A DNA stretch of 15,346 bases from Archaeoglobi archaeon (GTDB lineage Archaea; Halobacteriota; Archaeoglobi; Archaeoglobales; Archaeoglobaceae), in assembly GCA_004347865.1 (NCBI GenBank), contig QNUZ01000022.1, positions 1-15,346 on the forward strand, in the 5' to 3' direction. A program made the position numbers and the translations under genes. Each line of letters opens with the position of its first letter. The stretch's first letter is position 1. The notes beneath the pieces were generated by a model that did not search any database, was not told the DNA's origin, and saw only the letters and a program-made list of their open reading frames with translations. Shown here piece by piece: positions 7,290 through 13,476 of the stretch.

Positions 7290-7652
7290 GTGGGACTGAT
7301 GAGCTGGTTTAAGTACCGTTCTCCTTTTGGAATGGCCTTCATGTTTCAGCGCCTCACAGGACTGATCCTCGTGTTTTATCTGTGCCTGCATCTTGCCTAT
7401 CTCACATCACTACAGGAAAGGGAGCTTTACGAGTACTTCACGAGCGTAACAGTCTCGAAGCAGTTCTTCATCTTCGACTCAATGCTGATACTCTGCGGTG
7501 TGTTCCACGGCCTGAACGGGATCAGGATAATCATTCACGAACTTGGTTTTGCGCATGAGCACAGAAATGCCATCCTCGTCCTCTTTGCATTCTTGGCTAT
7601 TCTTGCATGGCTTTACGGCAGTTATATCATGTACATGGCCTTAGGTGGTTGA
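7290..7652 (+). CDS. sdhC: Succinate dehydrogenase cytochrome b subunit (membrane anchor C)
   Basis: Membrane anchor of complex II. 120 aa with three hydrophobic helices (about 14-38, 58-82, 93-117). The N-terminus carries SPFGMAFMFQRLTG (11-24), matching the SdhC signature SxxxxxxxRxTG near the quinone site. Candidate haem ligands are H34 in TM1 and H73 in FHGLNGIR of TM2; which is used cannot be settled here. The GTG at 7290 is preceded by GGTGAG (7281-7286), which overlaps the sdhB stop; an in-frame ATG at 7299 is an alternative start. The family assignment rests on motif plus operon position. Confidence 0.9.
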   Translation: MGLMSWFKYRSPFGMAFMFQRLTGLILVFYLCLHLAYLTSLQERELYEYFTSVTVSKQFFIFDSMLILCGVFHGLNGIRIIIHELGFAHEHRNAILVLFAFLAILAWLYGSYIMYMALGG

Positions 7653-7653
7653 A

Positions 7654-7983
7654 ATGCGGGGTTTTGAACCTTTAGCTTGGCTTCTTCAGGCAGTAACCGG
7701 GTTATTGATGGTCATTCTGATCACAGTGCACTTTTTTGTAACGCATTCGGCGCACGACCTTCTGAGCTACGAAAGTGTTGTCGAAAGGCTTTCAGGCTTT
7801 GGCTATAGGCTTTTCTATGCTTTGCTGCTTTTGGTAGTCTCATTCCATGCATTCAACGGATTAAGAGCGATAATTTTGGATACGGAATCGGGGATGAAAA
7901 GAAAAAGACTTGTGAACGTCTCGGTCTTTCTGATCGCGTTAGTTGCAGTTGCTTACGGTCTTTTCTTGCTCTTTAGACTGTGA
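7654..7983 (+). CDS. sdhD: Succinate dehydrogenase membrane anchor D
   Basis: Second membrane anchor, 109 aa from the ATG at 7654. A GTG at 7645 would add three residues, but AGGTGGT (7643-7649) sits 4 bases before the ATG and supports the shorter form. It starts one base after the sdhC stop. Three hydrophobic helices (about 9-26, 48-66, 86-108). LITVHFF in TM1 and FHAFNGLRAIILD in TM2 provide His residues; the latter mirrors FHGLNGIRIIIHE in SdhC, so the two anchors look like diverged paralogues. With SdhC it would form the quinone and haem b binding module. Last gene of the operon. Confidence 0.88.
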   Translation: MRGFEPLAWLLQAVTGLLMVILITVHFFVTHSAHDLLSYESVVERLSGFGYRLFYALLLLVVSFHAFNGLRAIILDTESGMKRKRLVNVSVFLIALVAVAYGLFLLFRL

Positions 7984-7987
7984 TTCA

Positions 7988-7993
7988 TTTTTT
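7988..7993 (+). terminator. Oligo-T terminator after sdhABCD
   Basis: A T6 run four bases after the sdhD stop, in an AT-rich context (TTTTTTAAATTT), fits an archaeal intrinsic terminator for the sdh operon. Confidence 0.4.
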
Positions 7994-8065
7994 AAATTTG
8001 AAGGTCGGCGAATCAATCCATCTTTACAGCTGAAGCCTCGCCCTTCCCCTCATCTGCTCATTCAT

Positions 8066-8083
8066 CCAGAGCTAAAGCTCTGG
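8066..8083 (+). repeat. Palindrome at the left side of the IS605 relic
   Basis: CCAGAGCT-AA-AGCTCTGG is a perfect 8-bp inverted repeat. Its context (TTCA before, GGGCTTTCT after) matches the solo end at 13655-13700, where CTTCA precedes GCCCTGAAGGGC and AGGGTTTTC follows. Subterminal hairpins of this kind are what the Y1 transposase TnpA recognises in IS200/IS605 elements. Confidence 0.6.
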
Positions 8084-8110
8084 GCTTTCTGGGCACCCAT
8101 TTTTATAATC

Positions 8111-8293
8111 GGGTTGGGCGCCCTGAACATGGCGAGAATTTGCAGGACCATAATCCCGGGCCCCTCATGGGGTAGGGATAACGGGGGGACGCAGCCCCTG
8201 CTTCTGAGGTGGAATGGGATGACGTGGGAGCCTAAAAGGGCTGTGAACAGCAGACCAATGAGAGCCTTAGAAGCAAGAATCTCCCGGCTTTAG
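8111..8293 (+). pseudogene. tnpB: tnpB remnant, C-terminal ~60 codons only
   Basis: In the frame ending at TAG 8291-8293, the translation contains GALNMARI, the position of the last RuvC motif of TnpB (DxNAAxNIA). It is followed by GGTQPLLLRWNGMTWEPK and a tail that runs into the right-end hairpin, the typical way tnpB genes end in archaeal elements. The catalytic Asp expected before GALN is absent, and everything N-terminal (most of RuvC, and the zinc finger) is lost, so it is not a functional nuclease. Upstream codons in the same open frame come from the left hairpin region and are probably not protein-coding. Identification rests on remembered family appearance, not on a database search. 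Confidence 0.55.
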
Positions 8294-8309
8294 CCGCGAA
8301 GACTGTCAA
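8150..8309 (+). ncRNA. Possible remnant of an omega (right-end) RNA
   Basis: In IS605-group elements the 3' part of tnpB overlaps a structured guide RNA (omegaRNA) that ends at the element's right terminus. This stretch is GC-rich in an otherwise moderate-GC window and contains several short stems, for example CCCCTCATGGGG (8161-8172), and the terminal CGGC/GCCG hairpin. If still transcribed, the guide part would begin at about 8310 and be antisense to the 3' end of the DUF1254 gene. No expression evidence is available. Confidence 0.3.
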
Positions 8310-8824
8310 TTGGCTTTCAAAGGAGTGCATTTAATTGTCTTCTGGTATTCCATCAGCTCCGGTAGCATGGAATTGTCTGGAATGAAAATTCGGAATATCA
8401 CAATCCCCCTTGTGCTTGGTGAAAAGACGCATTTTTCGGCATTACAGCTCTTTTTTGTCGTTAAAACCACAGATAAATTTTCTTTTACGGTTCTGTCGTT
8501 TATCGTGAAGAAGTTGTCCGTATTTAGCGAATAAAAGGAAGCGGACCAATACGTGAAGTTCGGAACCTTAGCTTCGATTAAAAGGTCTGAATTGCTTATG
8601 TCGAATACACAGGCAGAGTAGAGGATATCCGGGCTTGGCATGACCACTTTCTTAAAGCTTGCATTTATGGGCAACTGATAATAAGCTTCGTTAACTTTCA
8701 CCTCACTTTTCGTTGCGAAGTAGCTGGAGATCGCAATTAGGTATGGATATGAGTAGATAAAGGCCAGATGTGCTATAATGGCAGAAATTAGGATTACAGC
8801 AATTGCTCTTGTCCTAACCTTCAT
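8306..8824 (-). CDS. Membrane-anchored DUF1254-like protein
   Basis: 172 aa from the ATG at 8824. An ATG at 8830 is also in frame, but GGAGGG sits directly against it and six bases from the 8824 ATG, and the latter gives an ATGA overlap with the upstream gene. One N-terminal membrane segment (~7-27), then an extracytoplasmic domain with VMPSPDILYSACVFDIS (61-77), like the R/PxPDTLYSxxxxD motif of DUF1254, and YWSASFYSLNTDNFFTIND (92-110). C128, C132 and C166 are present. Small separate DUF1254 and DUF1214 proteins occur as gene pairs in bacteria; no biochemical function is established. The last codons are CCT TTG AAA GCC AAT TGA, and the stop codon falls within the GTCAA end of the IS605 relic, so the original C-terminus may have been slightly altered. 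Confidence 0.65.
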   Translation of the reverse strand: MKVRTRAIAVILISAIIAHLAFIYSYPYLIAISSYFATKSEVKVNEAYYQLPINASFKKVVMPSPDILYSACVFDISNSDLLIEAKVPNFTYWSASFYSLNTDNFFTINDRTVKENLSVVLTTKKSCNAEKCVFSPSTRGIVIFRIFIPDNSMLPELMEYQKTIKCTPLKAN

Positions 8825-9378
8825 CTGCATCCCTCCAAGATTATTTTGGGCAGTTTTAGGCTATTCAGATTCTCATAAACAGTCTTATCTGGATTGTAAA
8901 GCCTCAGAGTTATGTAAAACCATCCATCTCCTCTAAGAGGGATCCAGTTTTCCCCCTTTGGGTTCTTTGAGATGTATACCGTCCAGTTACCGTTATGCCT
9001 CACCACGTTCGCAGAAGTTACAGAGTATTTGTTGTATTCGTTCGGGATCAGGTAGTTGTCTTCTCCGTAGACTGTGATGCTCCACCACCTTGCGGGTAGA
9101 TCTATGCCTTCAACTCTGTAGTCGCAGTTTCTGTTCAGTCTTCTCTCTCCGTCCGTGTCTGCGATGAAGTAAATTGCTTCTGATTTGTTTAGTATGTAGA
9201 GATAATTCTTTGCAACGATCGCTCTGGTATAGGGATCAGCCTGATGAGAACCTGCCACCATTGAAGTTTTCCAGGGGCCATTTTGGATCCAGAGAAAACT
9301 TGGAGATAGGCAAAGAATCAAGTAGGCAGATATTATGCCCAAGGCTATACCAATAAGGATTTGCCAGATCAATTTCAC
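8821..9378 (-). CDS. Membrane-anchored DUF1214 domain protein
   Basis: 185 aa, GTG start at 9378. N-terminal membrane helix (~5-25), then a domain facing outward with PARWWSITVYGEDNYLIPN (95-113) and NWIPLRGDGWFYITLRLYNP (144-163), which match the DUF1214 pattern (P..WS.t.Y......NWLPa..GpF...LRlY.P). It overlaps the downstream DUF1254 gene by 4 bases (ATGA), so the two are a translationally coupled pair. Start choice is supported by a TATA-like box ~27 bases upstream and the absence of a ribosome binding site, fitting a leaderless mRNA. The role is unknown; the domain resembles beta-sandwich proteins. Such pairs are better known from bacteria, so lateral transfer is possible but not shown. 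Confidence 0.7.
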   Translation of the reverse strand: MKLIWQILIGIALGIISAYLILCLSPSFLWIQNGPWKTSMVAGSHQADPYTRAIVAKNYLYILNKSEAIYFIADTDGERRLNRNCDYRVEGIDLPARWWSITVYGEDNYLIPNEYNKYSVTSANVVRHNGNWTVYISKNPKGENWIPLRGDGWFYITLRLYNPDKTVYENLNSLKLPKIILEGCR

Positions 9379-9400
9379 GTTTTTTAGTTTAGATTCCGTT

Positions 9401-9411
9401 TAAAAATTTTT
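9401..9411 (-). promoter_or_regulatory. TATA-like box for the DUF1214-DUF1254 pair
   Basis: AAAAATTTTTA on the minus strand is centred ~27 bases before the GTG at 9378, the right distance for transcription to begin at the start codon. The same T-rich stretch may also help end transcription of the upstream four-gene operon, whose last stop is at 9457. Confidence 0.45.
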
Positions 9412-9456
9412 CTGATCAGCTGTGTTTGAACTATGAACTCTGCTTCACTCCACCGT

Positions 9457-10191
9457 CTAGCCTTGCTTTCTGAGCACAGGATTTCTCAGAACTCCTATGC
9501 TTTCTATCTCCACTTCTACAATGTCGTTGCTCTCCAGCGGCCCGACGTTGGCCGGAGTTCCTGTGGCTATAATGTCTCCTTTTTCGAGAGTCATTACGGA
9601 AGAGACGAACTCAATGAGGGTTGGAACGTCAAAGATCATGTTCGAGGTGTTTGATCTCTGTTTTACTTTACCGTTAACCCGCGTTTCGATTCTGAGACTT
9701 GAAACGTCTTCGATTTCAGCAATATATGGCCCAATCGGAGCAAAGGTGTCAAAGCTCTTTGCTCTTGTCCACTGGACATCCTTAGCCTGTAGATCTCTGG
9801 CGGTGACATCGTTGAAGCATGTATATCCCAGAATGACTTCCTCAACCTTTTCCTTTGGCACACTCTTGCACCTTCTTCCGATCACGACTGCAAGCTCTCC
9901 CTCGTAGTCGACCCTTTTCGATGAATTCGGAAGCATTATAGGGTCTCCATCCCCAATTACAGCGCTTGGGGGTTTCAGGAAGATTATTGGTTCCTCCGGA
10001 ATAGGCATACCAAGCTCTTCAGCATGATCCGTGTAGTTCAGTCCAACTGCGATTATCTTCGTTGGAACCGCTGGCGGGAGGAATTTGACGGAACTTAGCG
10101 GAAATTCAACGGATTCGAACAGCAAAGTATCTTTTTTAATTTCGAATTTTCCCTCGTAGACTTTTCCCCGTGCAAGGAACCTCCCTATCAT
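9457..10191 (-). CDS. Fumarylacetoacetate hydrolase family protein
   Basis: 244 aa member of the FAH superfamily, Mg2+- or Mn2+-dependent enzymes that hydrolyse, decarboxylate or isomerise oxo-acids of aromatic and related catabolism. IIAVGLNYTDHAEELG (46-61) begins the catalytic domain, followed by PIIFLKPPSAVIG. The metal ligands are E97 and E99 in DYEGEL and D128 in FNDVTARD. RAKSFDTFAPIGP (143-155) carries the conserved Lys144, and ATGTPANVG (209-217) is the C-terminal motif. The first ~40 residues are the short N-terminal extension seen in prokaryotic members. The ATG at 10191 overlaps the macro gene stop (ATGA), with GGAGG at 10199-10203 seven bases before it. The exact substrate (for example oxaloacetate, acylpyruvate, or a 2-oxo-hept-3-ene-dioate type compound) cannot be deduced. 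Confidence 0.88.
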   Translation of the reverse strand: MIGRFLARGKVYEGKFEIKKDTLLFESVEFPLSSVKFLPPAVPTKIIAVGLNYTDHAEELGMPIPEEPIIFLKPPSAVIGDGDPIMLPNSSKRVDYEGELAVVIGRRCKSVPKEKVEEVILGYTCFNDVTARDLQAKDVQWTRAKSFDTFAPIGPYIAEIEDVSSLRIETRVNGKVKQRSNTSNMIFDVPTLIEFVSSVMTLEKGDIIATGTPANVGPLESNDIVEVEIESIGVLRNPVLRKQG

Positions 10192-10718
10192 TTCAGGGCC
10201 TCCAGCTCTTTCCTGAAAAATCCCACCTGGTCAGCATTTATGTCTGCAAATACCACCCTTTTTAGGGAACTCCTGCCAGAGTCGAGATGTTTTTTCAGTT
10301 CCTCGATCATTATTTTCGCAGCTAGATCTTTCGGCAATCCCCCAACCCCTGTTCCAAGAGCGGGAAAAGCGATACTCTTCACTTTCAGCTCTTCAGCCTT
10401 TCTAAGCGCGGCGATCATCGCAAGTCTGACCTTCTCTTCATCTGTTTTGAAATCCAGTTCCATTGTAGGCGAGTGAATCACGTACTTTGCTTTCAGCCTT
10501 CCTGCAGAAGTCGCAATGGCGGAACCTATCTTTATTGGCCCCTGTCTCACGGCCTCTTCTTCGATTTCCTTTCCTCCGGCTCTCTTTATCGCACCGGCCA
10601 CACCACCCCCCATTATCAGGTGGGTGTTCGCAGCGTTGACTATTGCCTCGACTTCGAGCTTGGTGATGTCCCCGTGCATAACCTCGATTTCCACCCCTCT
10701 GTAAACGACCTTGTCCAT
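10188..10718 (-). CDS. Macro domain protein (ADP-ribose binding or hydrolysing)
   Basis: 176 aa, essentially one macro domain, which binds ADP-ribose or its derivatives and in many members removes ADP-ribose from proteins or processes ADP-ribose-1''-phosphate or O-acetyl-ADP-ribose. HGDITKLEVEAIVNAAN (15-31) has D17, N28 and N31; GGGVAGAI (37-44) is the glycine-rich loop; FPALGTGVGGLP (118-129) is the phosphate-binding loop. KYVIHSPTMELD (78-89) corresponds to the YVIHAVGP strand but reads HSPTM rather than HAVGP, so the usual Gly after His is absent. It differs clearly from the Af1521 prototype. The ATG at 10718 follows a GGAG about 15 bases upstream; it is third in a four-gene run and overlaps the next gene by 4 bases. 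No ADP-ribosyltransferase partner gene is visible. Confidence 0.9.
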   Translation of the reverse strand: MDKVVYRGVEIEVMHGDITKLEVEAIVNAANTHLIMGGGVAGAIKRAGGKEIEEEAVRQGPIKIGSAIATSAGRLKAKYVIHSPTMELDFKTDEEKVRLAMIAALRKAEELKVKSIAFPALGTGVGGLPKDLAAKIMIEELKKHLDSGRSSLKRVVFADINADQVGFFRKELEALK

Positions 10719-10768
10719 GGATAGAGTTTTCTCCAGAATAATAAAGATTTAGCCTACAACCGAAACCC

Positions 10769-12391
10769 CTAAACTTTAAATTGAGAACGCGAAGCAACAA
10801 ACCCTCCCCTGCGCTTTGCATACTCAAGAAACCTTGAAAGGAGCAAATTTTTACCCTCCAAACTTTCTGCATTGCCCAGTGCAATGAACTTTCTCCTAGC
10901 CCTCGTTAGAGCAACGTTGAAGATTTTCCTGTCCGATGGGAAAAACAAATTCCTGGTTGCCGTGATCGAGTATATTATCACGTCCTTTTCCCTTCCTTGG
11001 TAGCTGTGAACGGTTGCAACTTCAGAGTTAATACCGAAATCCGCCAGGATTGACTTGATAAGTTCTCTCTGCTTTACGTAAGGCGTAATAATCCCTATCT
11101 CATCTTCTCCTACCGCGTCTACTAGCTCTTCGCAGATTTCACAGGCCTTCTCTGCTTCAGCCTCGTTTATCTTTGAGGCACCGATCTTTTTCTCTTCACC
11201 CCTGCAGTCAATGAACAAAACGGGTTTCTCGGGATCCCCCACTTCAGGAATGGTAGTCTCGACCTTGGGTATCTTAATCCCGTAGCACCTCGCGTCGATT
11301 TCGAGATTTCCGTAGATCTCTCTCGCTGAGAAACCAATTATGTCAGCATTGCATCTGTAGTGTCTTCTGAGCCACAGACTTCTTCCGAAGATATCGTATA
11401 GATAACCAAAGGCGGAAAACCTTACGGCATTCGGCACGTTTATTTCATAGACAGGTGGTAACTGATAAGGATCCCCGACTATTACTGCCCTTTTGGCCCT
11501 TTCGAGTGCTAGGAGAGCGGTCGAAATGCATGTATTGCTGGCCTCATCGATGAAAACGATATCAAAATCGTAATTTCGTAGAACGCTCATAGCACCCTTC
11601 AGGATTGTAGATCCAACAACGATTTTTCCATTTTTAAGAATCTCCTCCTGAGCTTTCGTTATTTCCTTGTATGCTGAAGATATCCTAGCCGCGAGCTCCT
11701 CATAAGTGCTGAATCTTATTGAAGAGAGAACTTTCGCTTCTACGCTGTGCCTGCGCACGTCTTCTGTAAGTTTTGAGGGATGTCCTATTCTCAGTGCCCT
11801 TTCAAGTTTCTCTAGAACATTGTCCACTGCGATGTTCGTGTTTGACGTAACCCAGACTCTAAACTCCTCTGCAAGCTTTCTTGCGGATTCTGCTATGAAA
11901 GTTGTTTTCCCTGTGCCGGGTGGACCTATAACCAGGAGTATTTCCCCGTCATCCAAGGAGCAAGAAGCGGAAAAACAATCTTTTTGCCATCTATCTAGCC
12001 ATTCAGGAGCCGGTACCTTTTTAATTCCGCCCCAGTATTCGAAGTCAAGAATTTCGTCAATTCTGCTCGTAACCTCCTTTCTAAGCGCTATGCTGAGCAA
12101 AGTTTCTGCTTCGACGATTCTGTTTCCCTCGACTCTTTCGAACTCTTTTATTGCCAGCAAATAACCGCCTTTTGCCTTTCTTGCATCTATAACCCAGCCA
12201 AAGGGTGTTATTTCGTGATCACACCAGGCAACAGCAGTTCCAGGTGGGATATGGCCCGAGGAGAGAACAACAGAGATGTCCCCTTTTCTTGCGAGAATCT
12301 CGGCGTCGTAGATGTCTCCTCTTAAAATCCTCTTCTCAATGGCGCTCTCGAGTTTATCGAGGAGCTCTGACAAGTTCATACAAGATTCCAT
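10769..12391 (-). CDS. SF1B helicase of the Upf1/IGHMBP2 (DNA2/NAM7) type
   Basis: 540 aa ATP-dependent nucleic-acid helicase. Motif I is GPPGTGKT (156-163), motif II is DEAS (282-285), the Upf1-family variant of DEAD. Motif III is GDPYQLPP (306-313), followed by RRHYRCN (342-348), motif V VHSYQGREKD (461-470) and motif VI NVALTRARR (492-500). The region before motif I (~1-125) includes a beta-rich segment (DISVVLSSG, GTAVAWCDHE) like the accessory barrel of these helicases. The ATG at 12391 has AAGGAAAGCT just before it and overlaps the radical SAM gene by 16 bases; a second ATG at 12379 would give a 4-base ATGA overlap and a protein of 536 aa. Proteins of this family unwind RNA or DNA 5' to 3'; the target is unknown. 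Confidence 0.92.
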   Translation of the reverse strand: MESCMNLSELLDKLESAIEKRILRGDIYDAEILARKGDISVVLSSGHIPPGTAVAWCDHEITPFGWVIDARKAKGGYLLAIKEFERVEGNRIVEAETLLSIALRKEVTSRIDEILDFEYWGGIKKVPAPEWLDRWQKDCFSASCSLDDGEILLVIGPPGTGKTTFIAESARKLAEEFRVWVTSNTNIAVDNVLEKLERALRIGHPSKLTEDVRRHSVEAKVLSSIRFSTYEELAARISSAYKEITKAQEEILKNGKIVVGSTILKGAMSVLRNYDFDIVFIDEASNTCISTALLALERAKRAVIVGDPYQLPPVYEINVPNAVRFSAFGYLYDIFGRSLWLRRHYRCNADIIGFSAREIYGNLEIDARCYGIKIPKVETTIPEVGDPEKPVLFIDCRGEEKKIGASKINEAEAEKACEICEELVDAVGEDEIGIITPYVKQRELIKSILADFGINSEVATVHSYQGREKDVIIYSITATRNLFFPSDRKIFNVALTRARRKFIALGNAESLEGKNLLLSRFLEYAKRRGGFVASRSQFKV

Positions 12392-13401
12392 AGCTTTCCT
12401 TCCGCTATTTCCTGGGCAAGCTTCATTTCTTCTGCTGTCAGCCTCCTAGAAATCTCTGGATACTCAAAGGCCTTGAATATAGGATGATACTGAAACATCA
12501 GATTGAACCTCACATCCCTTCCCAGATTCTCCGCGACCCAGTCCACCACTTTGGCTGTACAGCACTTGATGTGATTCGGCATTACCAGATGGCGAATCAG
12601 AAGCTCTCCGTTATCTTTTGCCCTCAGAAAGTTTCTTTGGACAACTTCAGTGTATCTCGGGACTTTCGAATACCTCAAAGCGCACCGGTCATTTCCATAT
12701 TTGAAATCCCCCAGCCAGACGTCGACGAAATCCTCGATTATATCCGCAAGCTCTAAGCTGTGATACATGTTGGAATTCCAAACTACGGGAATATTCGATC
12801 TGACATCGATCAAAATTTCCGATATCGTGTGAGCGTGCTGATCCGGATTTCCGCCAACGAAGTTCACATTTCTGCTTCCCTGTCTGTAGCGTACGTCTAT
12901 CATCCTGGCAAGCTCTTTTGGATTCACTGGCTGATCATCGCTGTATACTATGTCGTAATTCTGGCAGAAGACACATGCAAATGTGCATCTGTTGAAGAAA
13001 ACCGTATGCGAAGGGACTAATTCGGGTTCTTCACCCATATGCAAGAATTCGCTGCTGTAGTAGCTTTTATCCGAGCACTTGCAGAATCCCCTAGTTTTGT
13101 ACCTGTTTATTCCACATCTGCGTTCACAGAAATTGCACTCTTTAAGCATTTCCTTGAGAATGTCCCTTTTCAGATGTAGTAGTGAGTATTGGGAGGGTTC
13201 TTGCTTTAAAATTTCGATAGTTGAATCCGAGAGAATTTTATTGAAATCCTTTTTTAGCTTTGAATGAATTTTTAGAAGGTCCTCAAAATTCTCGGCCTTT
13301 TCTGCTTCGATTCTTTTGAGTATCTGGAATTTAGCAACTGCAGCCCCGTTATTTATCGCTGTGTATCTTTCAAGACCTCTTACCACAGAGCAATTACGCA
13401 C
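12376..13401 (-). CDS. Radical SAM protein, PflX-like (pyruvate formate-lyase activating enzyme homologue)
   Basis: 341 aa. CTFACVFC (139-146) is the CxxxCxxC cluster motif whose three Cys hold [4Fe-4S] for reductive cleavage of S-adenosylmethionine; FVGGNPDQH (181-189) matches the GGE-like SAM-binding segment of the PflX group. Before it, CNFCERRCGINR...GFCKC (C89, C92, C96, C107) is the Cys-rich N-terminal element typical of this group, perhaps a metal site. The first ~85 residues are an archaeal-type helical extension. The start is unclear: GTG at 13401 gives the longest form, but a TATA-like ATAAAAACTT centred near 13416 would put the transcript start at about 13389, favouring the GTG at 13386 (336 aa). 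No ribosome binding site precedes either. No pyruvate formate-lyase is nearby, so the activation target is unknown. First gene of the minus-strand run. Confidence 0.87.
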   Translation of the reverse strand: MRNCSVVRGLERYTAINNGAAVAKFQILKRIEAEKAENFEDLLKIHSKLKKDFNKILSDSTIEILKQEPSQYSLLHLKRDILKEMLKECNFCERRCGINRYKTRGFCKCSDKSYYSSEFLHMGEEPELVPSHTVFFNRCTFACVFCQNYDIVYSDDQPVNPKELARMIDVRYRQGSRNVNFVGGNPDQHAHTISEILIDVRSNIPVVWNSNMYHSLELADIIEDFVDVWLGDFKYGNDRCALRYSKVPRYTEVVQRNFLRAKDNGELLIRHLVMPNHIKCCTAKVVDWVAENLGRDVRFNLMFQYHPIFKAFEYPEISRRLTAEEMKLAQEIAEGKLWNLV

Positions 13402-13407
13402 GCTCGT

Positions 13408-13420
13408 AATAAGTTTTTAT
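13408..13420 (-). promoter_or_regulatory. TATA-like box for the radical SAM / helicase / macro / FAH operon
   Basis: ATAAAAACTTATT on the minus strand, preceded by GGG as a weak BRE. It lies ~27-30 bases before the GTG at 13386, which suggests a leaderless transcript with that start codon rather than the upstream GTG at 13401. Confidence 0.4.
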
Positions 13421-13446
13421 CCCATTTGGCTGAAAATCCAAAAGGC

Positions 13447-13454
13447 ATATATTT
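13447..13454 (+). promoter_or_regulatory. TATA box of the serine tRNA gene
   Basis: ATATATTT is centred ~26-27 bases before the first base of the tRNA (13477), the standard archaeal spacing. It shares a 75-base divergent gap with the minus-strand operon. Confidence 0.55.
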
Positions 13455-13476
13455 TCAGATCACCATGGCTCCTTGG

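Larger units (their letters stand above)
8040..8309 (+). mobile_element. Internally deleted IS200/IS605-group element (relic)
   Basis: The 322-base gap between sdhD and the DUF1254 gene has no intact gene. Its right part reads as the 3' end of a tnpB gene and ends with a small hairpin (CGGCTTTAGCCG, 8285-8296) followed by GAAGACTGTCAA (8298-8309). IS200/IS605 right ends carry a subterminal hairpin followed by a short cleavage tetranucleotide, and TCAA is the right cleavage site of IS608. The left part has a stronger palindrome (8066-8083) flanked by CTCATTCA and GGGCTTTCTGG, resembling the other end type of such elements. Most of tnpB is missing and no tnpA is present, so it cannot move by itself. 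The left boundary is uncertain by tens of bases. Confidence 0.6.

Noticed and set aside
7943..8293. A 116-codon open frame after sdhD that could be taken for a small gene
   Set aside because: It begins inside sdhD, crosses two transposon-type hairpins, and only its last ~60 codons resemble a protein (tnpB tail). I treat it as a relic.
9497..9907. Plus-strand open frame of 136 codons opposite the FAH gene
   Set aside because: The opposite strand carries the metal-binding DYEGEL and NDVTARD motifs; this frame is low-complexity, Ser/Thr-rich shadow.
11706..12164. Plus-strand open frame of 152 codons opposite the helicase
   Set aside because: It overlaps the Walker A region of the helicase on the other strand and resembles no protein.
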